Below are positions 44,870 to 53,715 of a DNA stretch of 64,000 bases, in pieces (the first letter of the stretch is position 1; the number at the start of each line of letters is the position of its first letter). The stretch lies in assembly GCA_963676095.1 (NCBI GenBank), contig OY781040.1, positions 5,146,001 to 5,210,000 of the forward strand, given 5' to 3'. A program made the translations under genes and the position numbers. The notes beneath the pieces were generated by a model. The model was not told where the DNA came from, ran no database searches, and saw nothing but the letters and a program-made list of their open reading frames with translations. The DNA comes from G963676095 sp963676095. GTDB taxonomy: Bacteria > Bacteroidota > Bacteroidia > Bacteroidales > Prolixibacteraceae.

Positions 44870-45201
44870 GTGTATATAATTTTGTAAAGTGCCTTTTGTA
44901 ATTGATCAACTATAATTGACTATTTATACCTGTATTTCTCATTATCTGCGAGCTTTAAAGTATGACAAAGATCACAAAAATATTGAAAAAAATGCCGACT
45001 AAAGACTTTTTTTTGTCAATTTGAAACTCTTCTAAACTCAAAGTTAAGGTATCGTTATTTGTTTTTTTAAAGCAAAAATGGAGGAGAAAATATTGGTTTG
45101 GCTGTATTTGTAGAGTCTCTTTATGTTTAAGGTGGTGCCTGTGATTTTTTGACTACCCGTGCCCGGTGCTGTCTGTTTTGGCACAGCATTTCCCTTTTTT
45201 T
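44870..45201. other. Gap between the DUF2179 protein and serA
   Basis: 332 bp, the serA leader region and the 3' flank of the membrane-protein gene. AT-rich with no clear gene or RNA. No confident promoter box was identified. Confidence 0.45.
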
Positions 45202-45780
45202 CTATTTTCCTTTTCTCCATCTTTTTAACGGGCTTATGGAAATGGAAGGGGATTGGACTCCCTTGTTGATAAACTTTACATCAGCCACTGAATAAAATGC
45301 CTTTGGGTTGTAGGTGCGGATAATTTCGACGAGACGGTTCACTTCCGACCTTTTTATGATGGAGTAAATGACTGCAACTTTTCCGTCCGGTCCGTTTGCA
45401 TCATGGTAGGTGACCCCGTAACCCGTTTCTTTCAATTTGGCAATCAGGTTCTCTGCATTGGCTTTTGTAATAATCTGTAACTGAACGATCCCTACAGCCA
45501 TGCGTTCTTCTATTAGCAGTCCGATATAATTTCCGGATGCAAAGCCTGTTCCATAAGCGACATAAGCAATCCAGTTGTCTATGTTTTGAATGATTTTGCT
45601 CATGGCTATGAGCCAGATGATTACCTCGAAAAAACCAAGAAGAGGGGCAAGCACTTTTTCCCCTTTGGAAACCATTACGATACGGATTGTACCAATCGTT
45701 ACATCCCCGATTCTGGCAAAAATGATGAACAGGGGAAGCACTACATAAGAGAAGAGATCGGTATGATAAAAATCTGTCAT
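45202..45780 (-). CDS. DUF2179/UPF0316 membrane protein
   Basis: Three predicted membrane helices occupy the first 95 residues (YVVLPLFIIFARIGDVTIGTIRIVMV, LAPLLGFFEVIIWLIAMSKI, AYGTGFASGNYIGLLIEERM). A cytoplasmic DUF2179-type domain follows (LQIITKANAENLIAKLKETGYGVTYHDANG). The start is set at 45780 (MTDFYHTDLF). A longer frame to 45978 exists but its first 66 residues lie inside prfC out of frame and look random. 192 residues. Such proteins are conserved and their function is not established; DUF2179 domains bind small ligands in other proteins. prfC ends 98 bp upstream. Confidence 0.85.
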   Translation of the reverse strand: MTDFYHTDLFSYVVLPLFIIFARIGDVTIGTIRIVMVSKGEKVLAPLLGFFEVIIWLIAMSKIIQNIDNWIAYVAYGTGFASGNYIGLLIEERMAVGIVQLQIITKANAENLIAKLKETGYGVTYHDANGPDGKVAVIYSIIKRSEVNRLVEIIRTYNPKAFYSVADVKFINKGVQSPSISISPLKRWRKGK

Positions 45781-45878
45781 CAGGATTAAGTTACTTGTTT
45801 CCACGAATATAGGTAATTTATCGCGGAATAGAACATTGATTTTTTTCTTTTTATAACCGATTTCAGAGATTACTGTTC

Positions 45879-47453
45879 TTAAAACTCGCTGGTAAAGTGG
45901 AAACGGATATCCTTGAATTCGTCCTGCGCCATCTGAAGGATAAAAGCTGAATCGGCAAGGAAGACATCTCTTCCCCATTTGTCAGTTGCCATTTTCTGAT
46001 GTTTTCTTTTTTTAAACTCGGTCAGTGCCTTTTTATCATCACACTCGATCCAGCAGGCTTTATACATGGACATATTCTCGAATCGGCATTTGGCGTTGTA
46101 CTCATGTTCCAGCCGGTATTGGATAACTTCGAATTGAAGCTGGCCTACTGTTCCGATAATTTTTCTTCCATTAAACTGGCTGGTAAATAATTGCGCAACT
46201 CCTTCTTCCATAAGCTGATCGATCCCTTTTGACAGCTGTTTAGCTTTCATGGGATCAGCATTTTCCACATATTTGAACAATTCCGGACTAAAACTGGGAA
46301 AGCCCTTGAAATGGATATCTTCTCCCGACGTGAGTGTATCGCCAATTACTAAATTTCCTGTATCCGGTACCCCGATAATATCGCCGGGGAAAGCTTCATC
46401 TATAACTTCTTTTTGTGCAGCCATAAAGGCTGTTGGACTTGATATTCTGATATTTTTGCCGGAACGGACATGTTTGTAAAAATTATTCCGTTCAAATTTC
46501 CCGGAACAGATTTTTACAAAAGCGATACGGCTCCGGTGGTTTGGATCGATATTGGCATGGATTTTAAAAACAAAACCTGTAAAACCGTTTTCCTGTGGAT
46601 TGATCTCTCTTTCTTCTGAATTACTTGGCCTGGGGGACGGGGCTATTTCTACAAACGTGTCAAGCAACTCCTGTACACCGAAGTTATAAAGAGCACTCCC
46701 AAAAAAAACGGGAGCGAGGTCTCCTTTTAGATATTCTTCTTCGTTAAATTTGGGATATACCCCTTCAACCAGCTCCAGTTCTTCCCTCAGTGTTGCGGCA
46801 TCTTTGCCGATGTGGTTTTCCAGTGCGCGATCATTAATGTCTTTAAACAGGATTCCTTTTTCTATTTCCTGAACGTTGGCATTGAACAGGTTCAGGCTTT
46901 TATTGAAAATATTGTAGACACCTTTAAATTCGGGACCACTGTTTATCGGCCAACTTAAGGGTCTTGTTTTTATTTGCAATTGTTTTTCTATTTCGTCCAG
47001 CAGAGAAAAGGTATCAAGGGCAGGGCGGTCAAGTTTATTTACGAATACAATCACAGGTGTTTTTCTCATCCTGCATACATTCATGAGCTTTTCGGTCTGT
47101 GGTTCTACTCCTTTGGCTGCATCGATGACTATGATTACACTGTCAACTGCCGTAAGTGTCCGAAATGTATCTTCCTGAAAGTCCTGATGCCCTGGAGTAT
47201 CCAGAATGTTAACCTTGTAGCCGTTGTATTCGAATCCCATTACAGAGGTCGCCACCGAAATTCCACGTTGTCTTTCTATTTCCATGAAGTCGGAGGTAGC
47301 CCCTTTTTTAATTTTGTTGCTTTTTACTGCACCTGCTACCCTTATTGCCCCTCCAAATAACAACAGCTTTTCAGTGAGCGTTGTTTTTCCGGCGTCCGGA
47401 TGGCTGACAATTCCGAAAGTTCTTCTCCGTTTTATTTCTTCTAAAAAATCCAT
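45879..47453 (-). CDS. prfC: Peptide chain release factor 3
   Basis: GTPase that recycles class I release factors from the ribosome after termination. G1 SHPDAGKTTLTEKLL, switch region ATSDFMEIERQRGISVATSV, G3 DTPGHQDFQEDT and G4 VNKLDRP are all present. The RF3-specific domains follow (GVYNIFNKSLNLF, NHRSRIAFVKICSGKFERNN, and the C-terminal GQLQFEVIQYRLEHEYNAKC). 524 residues is full length. EF-G-type domains IV and V are absent, as expected for RF3. Confidence 0.96.
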   Translation of the reverse strand: MDFLEEIKRRRTFGIVSHPDAGKTTLTEKLLLFGGAIRVAGAVKSNKIKKGATSDFMEIERQRGISVATSVMGFEYNGYKVNILDTPGHQDFQEDTFRTLTAVDSVIIVIDAAKGVEPQTEKLMNVCRMRKTPVIVFVNKLDRPALDTFSLLDEIEKQLQIKTRPLSWPINSGPEFKGVYNIFNKSLNLFNANVQEIEKGILFKDINDRALENHIGKDAATLREELELVEGVYPKFNEEEYLKGDLAPVFFGSALYNFGVQELLDTFVEIAPSPRPSNSEEREINPQENGFTGFVFKIHANIDPNHRSRIAFVKICSGKFERNNFYKHVRSGKNIRISSPTAFMAAQKEVIDEAFPGDIIGVPDTGNLVIGDTLTSGEDIHFKGFPSFSPELFKYVENADPMKAKQLSKGIDQLMEEGVAQLFTSQFNGRKIIGTVGQLQFEVIQYRLEHEYNAKCRFENMSMYKACWIECDDKKALTEFKKRKHQKMATDKWGRDVFLADSAFILQMAQDEFKDIRFHFTSEF

Positions 47454-47530
47454 AATGAAAATTTGAGCTGCAAAATTAGAATTTTTTGAAGAATTTAATC
47501 TAATCCTTTTCTTTTTAGGAGAAAGGATCT

Positions 47531-47566
47531 TATTAAAAAAAGAAAGGGGGACCGATCGGCCCCCCC
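47531..47566 (-). terminator. GC-rich terminator after the small cysteine protein
   Basis: GGGGGaCCG (from 47546) pairs with CGGcCCCCC (to 47565) in a tight hairpin. On the minus strand it is followed by TTTCTTTTTTTAATAAG. It separates the 74-residue gene from prfC. Confidence 0.8.
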
Positions 47567-47575
47567 ATTGGGATT

Positions 47576-47800
47576 CTAAAAAATTGCGATTCGTGAAAAA
47601 GGGATATTTTTCTCTCTGTCTGCTAGACAGTTTTTATGTTTTTGCATTAGGATAACTTTCTCGTTTGAGTTTAGCGCATTAATATAATGAATTCTTTCCG
47701 CAAGACTTAATTTTCGAATTTCCTTAAAAGCACAATCCTCTTTTTGATTATTCATTGGACATTCAAATATTAACCCATAATAAAAAGAATTCTCGTCCAT
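47576..47800 (-). CDS. Small Cys-containing protein of unknown function
   Basis: 74 residues with three cysteines in FECPMNNQKEDCAF and KHKNCLADRE and a helical middle (FKEIRKLSLAERIHYINALNSNEKVILMQ). The CP...DC...NC spacing could bind a metal but is not a known motif to me. Composition is protein-like, a strong terminator follows immediately, and it has its own leader, so it is probably real. It may start at MNNQ, 15 residues later. No relation to prfC is evident. Confidence 0.65.
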   Translation of the reverse strand: MDENSFYYGLIFECPMNNQKEDCAFKEIRKLSLAERIHYINALNSNEKVILMQKHKNCLADREKNIPFSRIAIF

Positions 47801-48204
47801 ATGCCAGCATCCTCACCTCTTTTTATTATTACTTTTTTATCTTTTGTTTCTCTCTTCCGCCTATTTATTCCGAATTTTGGAAAAAGGTTACCCCAGAAAA
47901 GAGATTTTTTTATAATTTTTTTTTCATTGAAATATAAGTCATTGAATGACTGTTTTTTTCATATGATTTTTTTTGTTCCCGGCCAATTTTAATTTAAACC
48001 TTTCTATTAATGCAGACCAGCTATGATTACCCCACATTTGTCAAGGGGTATTTTGACCTCGAATTTGAATGGGCCAACATTAATCCCTAAAAGAGATGTG
48101 ATAAAATCATCAGTTGTAATCACAAATCATAAATGACAAGGTTCCGGCAGTTTATTTATTTTTATATTTTTGCATAAGTTTTAAAAAACACAATAATTAC
48201 TTCT
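47801..48204. other. 404-bp gap before ffh
   Basis: The gap is divergent between the small cysteine protein and ffh. I looked for the SRP RNA usually linked to Ffh and do not see its conserved GGAAG-type loop region. A 26-codon frame at 48010-48090 (MQTSYDYPTFVKGYFD...) and a short CCCC/GGGG hairpin near 48030-48046 are present but weak. The right end holds the ffh promoter. Confidence 0.4.
48165..48172 (+). promoter_or_regulatory. Bacteroidota -7 promoter box for ffh
   Basis: TATTTTTG matches TAnnTTTG, 32 bp before the start codon. No TTTG -33 element was recognised. Confidence 0.45.
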
Positions 48205-49533
48205 ATGTTTGAAAATCTTAATGAGAAGTTAGAGCGTTCATTTAAGTTGCTGAAAGGGCAGGGACGGATTACTGAAATCAATGTTGCGGAGACGTTAAAG
48301 GAAGTCAGGAGGGCCTTGCTCGATGCTGACGTCAATTATAAAATTGCAAAGTCATTTACAGAAACGGTAAAGGAAAAGGCGTTGGGGGAGAATGTGCTCA
48401 CCGCGGTGAAACCTGGTGATATGATGGTGAAGATTGTTCACGACGAACTTGCCTTGTTAATGGGAGGGAAAGCTGTTGATATCAATTTGCAGGGAAATCC
48501 TGCCGTCATGTTGATTGCGGGGCTTCAGGGATCAGGAAAAACAACATTTTCGGGGAAGCTTGCCCGGTACCTGAAAAGCAAGAAGGGTAAAAATCCGATC
48601 CTTGTTGCCGGAGACGTTTACAGGCCTGCTGCTATCGACCAGTTAAAAGTGCTGGGAAGCCAGATCAATGTTCCTGTTTATACTGAAGACGGGAATATGG
48701 AGCCCGTTAAAATTGCGAAGTCTGCTATCAGGTATGCGAAAGAACAGGGATATAATCTTGTCATTGTTGATACTGCCGGGCGTTTGGCTGTCGATGAAGA
48801 GATGATGAATGAGATAGCCGCGATAAAAGATGCTGTAAATCCGCAGGAGATCCTCTTTGTTGTCGACTCGATGACAGGACAGGATGCCGTGAATACGGCA
48901 AGAGAGTTTAATGATCGCCTCGATTTTGATGGTGTTGTCCTGACTAAACTTGATGGCGATACCCGTGGTGGGGCTGCTTTATCTATCCGCTCAGTGGTAA
49001 ATAAGCCTATTAAATTTGTTGGTACCGGTGAAAAACTGGAAGCACTCGATGTTTTCCATCCGGAACGAATGGCTGACCGGATCCTTGGGATGGGGGACAT
49101 TGTTTCTCTTGTTGAACGTGCTCAGGAACAGTTTGACGTAGAGGAAGCCAGAAAGTTACAATCAAAACTGGCAAAAAATCAATTCAGTTTCAATGATTTT
49201 CTGACCCAGATCCATCAGATTAAAAAAATGGGAAACCTGAAAGATCTTGCAGCTATGATACCGGGAATGGGGAAAGCTCTAAAAAATATCGATATTGATG
49301 ATGATGCGTTCAAACATATTGAGGCGATTATTTATTCGATGACACCGGCGGAAAGAGAGGAACCCTCCTTGCTTAATGGTACCAGAAGAAAACGGATTGC
49401 CGCAGGATCCGGAACAGATATCCAGGAAGTTAACAGGCTGATCAAGCAGTTTGATGAGACAAGGAAGATGATGAGAATGGTTTCTCAGGGTAAAAATATG
49501 AACCGGATGATGGGCAATATGCGCAAACGCTGA
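48205..49533 (+). CDS. ffh: Signal recognition particle protein Ffh
   Basis: SRP GTPase that binds signal sequences and SRP RNA and delivers ribosomes to FtsY. The N domain (1-90) has ALLDADVNYKIAKSFTETVKEKALG. The G domain has GLQGSGKTTFSGKLARYL, DTAGRLAVDEEMM and TKLDGDTRGGAALSIRSV. The C-terminal M domain (about 325-442) is rich in methionine (MGNLKDLAAMIPGMGKAL, MMRMVSQGKNMNRMMGNM). 442 residues is normal. folD follows 66 bp later on the same strand. Confidence 0.97.
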   Translation: MFENLNEKLERSFKLLKGQGRITEINVAETLKEVRRALLDADVNYKIAKSFTETVKEKALGENVLTAVKPGDMMVKIVHDELALLMGGKAVDINLQGNPAVMLIAGLQGSGKTTFSGKLARYLKSKKGKNPILVAGDVYRPAAIDQLKVLGSQINVPVYTEDGNMEPVKIAKSAIRYAKEQGYNLVIVDTAGRLAVDEEMMNEIAAIKDAVNPQEILFVVDSMTGQDAVNTAREFNDRLDFDGVVLTKLDGDTRGGAALSIRSVVNKPIKFVGTGEKLEALDVFHPERMADRILGMGDIVSLVERAQEQFDVEEARKLQSKLAKNQFSFNDFLTQIHQIKKMGNLKDLAAMIPGMGKALKNIDIDDDAFKHIEAIIYSMTPAEREEPSLLNGTRRKRIAAGSGTDIQEVNRLIKQFDETRKMMRMVSQGKNMNRMMGNMRKR

Positions 49534-49599
49534 TTTATGGAATAAAGCAGAACCAGGAAAGCGGTGCATTGTAATGGAAAAAACTGAAAAGATAAACGA

Positions 49600-50478
49600 A
49601 TGATACTAATTGACGGGAAAAAGACATCTGCTGAGATCAAGGCTGAAATAGCAGGGGAAGTAAGACTTATCAGAGAGAAGGGAGAAAAAATTCCTCATCT
49701 CGCGGCTATTCTTGTCGGTCACGACGGAGGCAGTGAAACTTACGTCGCCTATAAAATTAAGGATTGTGAAGAAGTTGGTTTCAAATCTTCTCTGGTAAGG
49801 TATGAAGATGATGTAACCGAGTCTGAATTACTTTCGAAAGTTGATGAACTGAACAGAGATACCGATGTTGATGGTTTTATCGTCCAGCTTCCATTACCTT
49901 CACATATTTCAGAACAAAAAGTAATCGAGGCTATCAATCCTGACAAGGATGTTGATGGATTTCACCCTGTTAATGTCGGACGGATGGTTATCGGCCTTCC
50001 TTCTTTTGTTTCCGCCACTCCTGATGGAATCGTCGAGCTTATTAAACGCTATGGAATAGAAACGTCTGGCAAGGATTGTGTCGTTGTTGGCCGGAGCAAT
50101 ATTGTCGGACGTCCATTGAGTATCCTGATGTCGCAGAAGGAAATGAATGCTACAGTAACCGTAGCTCACAGCAAAACAAAAAATCTTAAGGAATTATGTT
50201 CCAGGGCGGATATTCTGATTGCAGCTTTAGGCTATCCTGGTTTTATTAAAGGAGAAATGGTCAAAGAGGGAGCTGTTGTGATTGATGTAGGTACGACAAG
50301 GGTTAAATCCGATCAGACAAAGTCGGGTTATAAGCTGAAAGGAGACGTCGTCTTTGAAGAAGTTGCTGAAAAATGTTCTTATATTACTCCTGTCCCCGGT
50401 GGGGTTGGGCCAATGACAAGGGTGTCGCTGTTGAAAAATACCTTGCTGGCAGCAAAAAGAAGATATACAAACAAATAG
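49600..50478 (+). CDS. folD: Bifunctional methylenetetrahydrofolate dehydrogenase/cyclohydrolase
   Basis: Interconverts 5,10-methylene- and 10-formyl-tetrahydrofolate with NADP, feeding purine and formate metabolism. The catalytic motif YVAYKIKDCEEVGF has the Tyr and Lys of the active site. QLPLPSHI and INPDKDVDGFHPVNVGR follow. The NADP fold has VVVGRSNIVGRPLSILMSQ, and the C-terminus has YITPVPGGVGPMTRVSLLKNT. 292 residues is full length. It may share the ffh promoter. Confidence 0.96.
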   Translation: MILIDGKKTSAEIKAEIAGEVRLIREKGEKIPHLAAILVGHDGGSETYVAYKIKDCEEVGFKSSLVRYEDDVTESELLSKVDELNRDTDVDGFIVQLPLPSHISEQKVIEAINPDKDVDGFHPVNVGRMVIGLPSFVSATPDGIVELIKRYGIETSGKDCVVVGRSNIVGRPLSILMSQKEMNATVTVAHSKTKNLKELCSRADILIAALGYPGFIKGEMVKEGAVVIDVGTTRVKSDQTKSGYKLKGDVVFEEVAEKCSYITPVPGGVGPMTRVSLLKNTLLAAKRRYTNK

Positions 50479-50686
50479 TCGGAAGGTTAAATCAATGGAT
50501 TTAAATATTTTCGGATACTTCTGAATTTCTTAGTACTCATCCTGTTGATTCTCATCGAATAGCACAGCTTGAAAAGCTCATGCCGGAAGCTCTGAAATAC
50601 TATAATAACTAAGGAAAAGAACATGTGTTGATTACTTTCATTTGTTGTTTGTTTATATTTTTTAGTTCTATCAAAAATAATTTTTC

Positions 50687-50694
50687 TATTTTTG
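50687..50694 (+). promoter_or_regulatory. Bacteroidota -7 promoter box for the PUR-domain gene
   Basis: TATTTTTG matches TAnnTTTG, 38 bp before the ATG at 50733. It lies inside the longer possible frame that starts at 50625, arguing against that start. Confidence 0.5.
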
Positions 50695-50732
50695 ATGTAC
50701 TATACTATGGAAATAACCTAAAAACGAGCAAG

Positions 50733-51149
50733 ATGGAAGGTTTTGACAAGAATGAAGAATTAAATGAAGAAGTTGAAAGTAAATTCAGACAGGAAATTTT
50801 TTCCAAAGCTGTGAGAGCCGGGAAAAGGACCTATTTCTTCGATGTTAAATCAACACGTAAAGATGAGTACTACCTGACAATTACCGAGAGTAAAAAACGG
50901 TACGAGGAGGAAGGGAAGTTTCATTTTGAAAAGCACAAAATCTTTCTGTATAAGGAAGACTTTGAAAAATTTATTGAGGGTGTCAATGAAGCTATCGGCT
51001 ATATCACAACGAAGCAACCCGCGGGAGCGGCTGTTGAACTTCGTCGTGATGAATCTGAACTGAATACCGTCTTCGATTTGGATGAACCGAAAGATAAAAT
51101 TCTGTCGAAAGATTATACCAGTGTCGAATTTGACGATTTGAACAATTAG
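50733..51149 (+). CDS. DUF3276 / PUR-alpha-like nucleic-acid-binding protein
   Basis: Bacterial member of the PUR fold; the Borrelia relative BpuR binds RNA and DNA. The core runs from about residue 15 to 95: KFRQEIFSKAVRAGKRTYFFDVKSTRKDEYYLTITESKKR, then FHFEKHKIFLYKEDFEKFIEGVNEAIGYI. An acidic C-terminus (LNTVFDLDEPKDK) follows. The start at 50733 (MEGFDKNEEL) is preferred to 50625 because the promoter box is between them and the extra 36 residues are hydrophobic and unrelated. 138 residues. A strong terminator follows. Confidence 0.88.
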   Translation: MEGFDKNEELNEEVESKFRQEIFSKAVRAGKRTYFFDVKSTRKDEYYLTITESKKRYEEEGKFHFEKHKIFLYKEDFEKFIEGVNEAIGYITTKQPAGAAVELRRDESELNTVFDLDEPKDKILSKDYTSVEFDDLNN

Positions 51150-51163
51150 TAAATGATGAAAAA

Positions 51164-51196
51164 GACAGGCATTCATTGCCTGTCGGTGTTTTTTTG
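51164..51196 (+). terminator. Terminator after the PUR-domain gene
   Basis: GACAGGCA (51164-51171) pairs with TGCCTGTC (51177-51184), then GGTG and a run of seven T. Confidence 0.9.
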
Positions 51197-51201
51197 TAAA
51201 G

Positions 51202-51221
51202 AAAGGAAGCTTTTGCTTCCT
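51202..51221 (-). terminator. Short terminator after hemE
   Basis: AGGAAGC (51204-51210) pairs with GCTTCCT (51215-51221) around a 4-base loop. On the minus strand it is followed by TTCTTTAC and then A-rich sequence. It stands back to back with the preceding terminator of the convergent gene. Confidence 0.6.
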
Positions 51222-51227
51222 TCCAAA

Positions 51228-52256
51228 TTATTTCCAGGAATTACCTTTTAGCCAGGTCGAGACGAAATTCGCATTTTCGAAAGGAGTGTCGGGCATAAAC
51301 CCATGCCCAAGATTAAAGATCCATGCTTTATTGTCGTCTCTGAAGAAACTTTTAAATTTTTCAAGTTCCTTTTCTATAGAATGTTTTGATCCGTAAAGGA
51401 TCCTTGGGTCGAGGTTCCCCTGTAGTCCGACTTCCGGATGTACAATTTCTCTGGCATGTGCTAAAGGTGTTTGCCAGTCGATGCTTACGAAATCAGAAAC
51501 TTCGGGGGTGATATATTTTAGTCCGGTACCAAGTCCCTTCGGAAAGAAAATAAATGGTGTCCCTGTTTCTCGAACAGCTTGCCCGATCCTTTTTACTGAT
51601 GGGATAAAAAGTTCATTGTAAAGTTCTGCGGGGATCAAACCGGCGTGGGTTTCGAACAACTGAAAGACATCTATTCCATGCTCTATTTGCTTTGTCGCAT
51701 AATGAACAGCTAATTCAACGATGGACTCGATTAGTTTCTTTGCTTCCTTTTTTTGCTGAAACAGGAACCTGACCGTTTCCGGAAACCCCTGGTTTGAACT
51801 GGTCCCCTCAATCATATAGCACATGGTGGTAAGAGGGGCACCACAAAAACCGATCAACGGGATATCTGAAGGCCGGCGTCTGATCACTTCGTCAATTACT
51901 TTATAGATATATTCCAGCTTTCCCGGATCAGGAGCCAGACGATCAGCCGGATCCGGTCTCCCTTTAAGCGGAGTTTTAAATACCGGGCCTTTGTCGGTAA
52001 ACTCGAGCTCCATTCCCATGGCGACAGGGATTACCAGGATATCGGAAAACAGGATGGCTGCATCTACACCCAGGTCATAAACGGGCATTAGCGTAACTTC
52101 TGCTGCCAGCTCTGCCCGGGACATTAATTCCCGGAATGAATAATTTTCTTTCAGCCTGTTGTAATTGGGCAATACACGACCTGCCTGTCTCATGAACCAG
52201 AAAGGCGGGCGTTCTGTATTCTTCCGGTTAAGTGTGTCCAAAAAAATAGACTTCAT
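51228..52256 (-). CDS. hemE: Uroporphyrinogen decarboxylase
   Basis: Removes four carboxyl groups from uroporphyrinogen III to give coproporphyrinogen III. Start set at 52256 (MKSIFLDTLN); a longer frame to 52379 overlaps the 3' end of hemL and has no family match. Signatures: PPFWFMRQAGRVLPNY with the substrate-binding Arg, FSDILVIPVAMGME with the catalytic Asp, GFCGAPLTTMCYMIEG, GLQGNLDPRILYG and FNLGHGFMPDTP. 342 residues is normal. Last gene of the leftward hem cluster, 52 bp after hemL. Confidence 0.96.
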   Translation of the reverse strand: MKSIFLDTLNRKNTERPPFWFMRQAGRVLPNYNRLKENYSFRELMSRAELAAEVTLMPVYDLGVDAAILFSDILVIPVAMGMELEFTDKGPVFKTPLKGRPDPADRLAPDPGKLEYIYKVIDEVIRRRPSDIPLIGFCGAPLTTMCYMIEGTSSNQGFPETVRFLFQQKKEAKKLIESIVELAVHYATKQIEHGIDVFQLFETHAGLIPAELYNELFIPSVKRIGQAVRETGTPFIFFPKGLGTGLKYITPEVSDFVSIDWQTPLAHAREIVHPEVGLQGNLDPRILYGSKHSIEKELEKFKSFFRDDNKAWIFNLGHGFMPDTPFENANFVSTWLKGNSWK

Positions 52257-52308
52257 TATTTGTTCTTTCAATCTGTAATTTAGAGTTTTGATACTTCTTT
52301 CCGCAAAT

Positions 52309-53601
52309 TTATTCCATGCTTTCCATTGCTTTTTTACTGGCTTCAATGGCACGGCAGATATCCACGTCAGTATGGGCACTGGTTATAAAGGTACATTCGA
52401 ATTGAGATGGTGCCAGGTAGATACCGGCTTCAAGCGATTTTCTGAAATAATGTGCATATTTCACTGAATTTGATTTCATGGCTCCGGCAAAGCTTTCCAC
52501 CTTACTTTCATTTGTAAAAAACAAGGTCATCATTGATCCGATTCTGTTAACAACTCCAGGTGTGCCGGTAGAGGTAAGATTTTCTTTTAAGCCTTTTTCA
52601 AGAACTTCAGCCTTTTGTTCGAGATCTGCATAAATTTCCGGATTGTTTTTCAGTGTCTTAAGCATTACTGAGCCAGCGGCCATTGCCAGTGGATTGCCGG
52701 ATAAAGTTCCTGCCTGATAAACAGGGCCATCCGGCGCCAGTTTACTCATAATGTCTTCTCTCCCTCCATAGGCCCCGACAGGAAGTCCTCCACCGATTAT
52801 TTTACCCAATGTTGTCAGATCCGGTTTAATACCGAAGCGCTCCTGTGCTCCTCCCGGCGCCAGTCTGAACCCGGTAATGACTTCGTCGAAAATAAGAATG
52901 GCCCCATAGGATTCGGTTAGTTCCCGTATTTTTTTTAGGAACCCTGCCTGTGGAAGGACCACGCCCATGTTCCCCGGTACCGGTTCCAGTATAACAGCAG
53001 CAATTTCATGTCCTCTTTCCCTGAAAAGTTTCTCAACAGATTCCACATTATTGTATTCAGCAATAAGTGTATCCCGGGCCGAAGCTTTGGTTACTCCCGG
53101 ACTGTCCGGGAGCCCAAGGGTAATGGCTCCCGATCCTGCCTTAATCAGGAAGCTGTCTGCATGACCATGGTAGCATCCTGCGAATTTCACCACAAGGTCC
53201 CTTCCAGTGTAACCCCTGGCAAGCCGTAGTGCACTCATCGTGGCTTCCGTTCCTGAATTGACCATGCGAACTTTTTCGATTGACGGTACCATTGAGGTAA
53301 TCAACTCTGCCATCTCGTTTTCAATTAAGGTAGGGGCGCCGTAACTCGTGCCTCTTTCTGCATATTCTACTATTGCGTTGATGATCTCGTCGGGTGCATG
53401 ACCCAGGATCAGTGGTCCCCATGATCCAACAAAATCGATGTACTCGTTTCCGTCTATATCCCAGATGCGCGACCCTTTCGCCTTTTGGATAAAAAGAGGA
53501 TCTGCATGTACGCTTTTGAATGCCCGGACAGGTGAGTTTACTCCTCCGGGGATGAGCTGTTTTGCTTTTTCAAATGCCCTTATACTGTTCTGGTATTTCA
53601 C
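52309..53601 (-). CDS. hemL: Glutamate-1-semialdehyde 2,1-aminomutase
   Basis: PLP enzyme that turns glutamate semialdehyde into 5-aminolevulinate, the second step after HemA. N-terminal LIPGGVNSPVRAF, PLP pocket VNSGTEATMSALRLARG, LIFDEVITGFR, and the Schiff-base Lys267 in DLTTLGKIIGGGLPVGAYGG. GTLSGNPLAMAAG is also standard. 430 residues. Its presence with HemA shows the C5 route to tetrapyrroles. It lies between hemB and hemE. Confidence 0.96.
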   Translation of the reverse strand: MKYQNSIRAFEKAKQLIPGGVNSPVRAFKSVHADPLFIQKAKGSRIWDIDGNEYIDFVGSWGPLILGHAPDEIINAIVEYAERGTSYGAPTLIENEMAELITSMVPSIEKVRMVNSGTEATMSALRLARGYTGRDLVVKFAGCYHGHADSFLIKAGSGAITLGLPDSPGVTKASARDTLIAEYNNVESVEKLFRERGHEIAAVILEPVPGNMGVVLPQAGFLKKIRELTESYGAILIFDEVITGFRLAPGGAQERFGIKPDLTTLGKIIGGGLPVGAYGGREDIMSKLAPDGPVYQAGTLSGNPLAMAAGSVMLKTLKNNPEIYADLEQKAEVLEKGLKENLTSTGTPGVVNRIGSMMTLFFTNESKVESFAGAMKSNSVKYAHYFRKSLEAGIYLAPSQFECTFITSAHTDVDICRAIEASKKAMESME

Positions 53602-53715
53602 TTGGATAATATTAATGATTTATTATTGAGCGATTTGGATGTTTATACGTAACTGACAAGAGGATGGCGTCCGCCATCCATTTATCCAATGACTTATAAA
53701 CTATAAGTTCCTGTT

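Noticed and set aside
45781..45978. N-terminal extension of the DUF2179 protein
   Set aside because: Most of it lies inside prfC in another frame and has no membrane or family character; the ATG at 45780 gives the normal protein.
47981..48204. Possible SRP 4.5S RNA upstream of ffh
   Set aside because: The conserved GGAAG-containing loop and its pairing partner are absent; only a weak CCCC/GGGG hairpin is seen.
52257..52379. N-terminal extension of hemE
   Set aside because: It overlaps the end of hemL and precedes the universally conserved HemE N-terminus (PPFWFMRQAGR) by too many residues.
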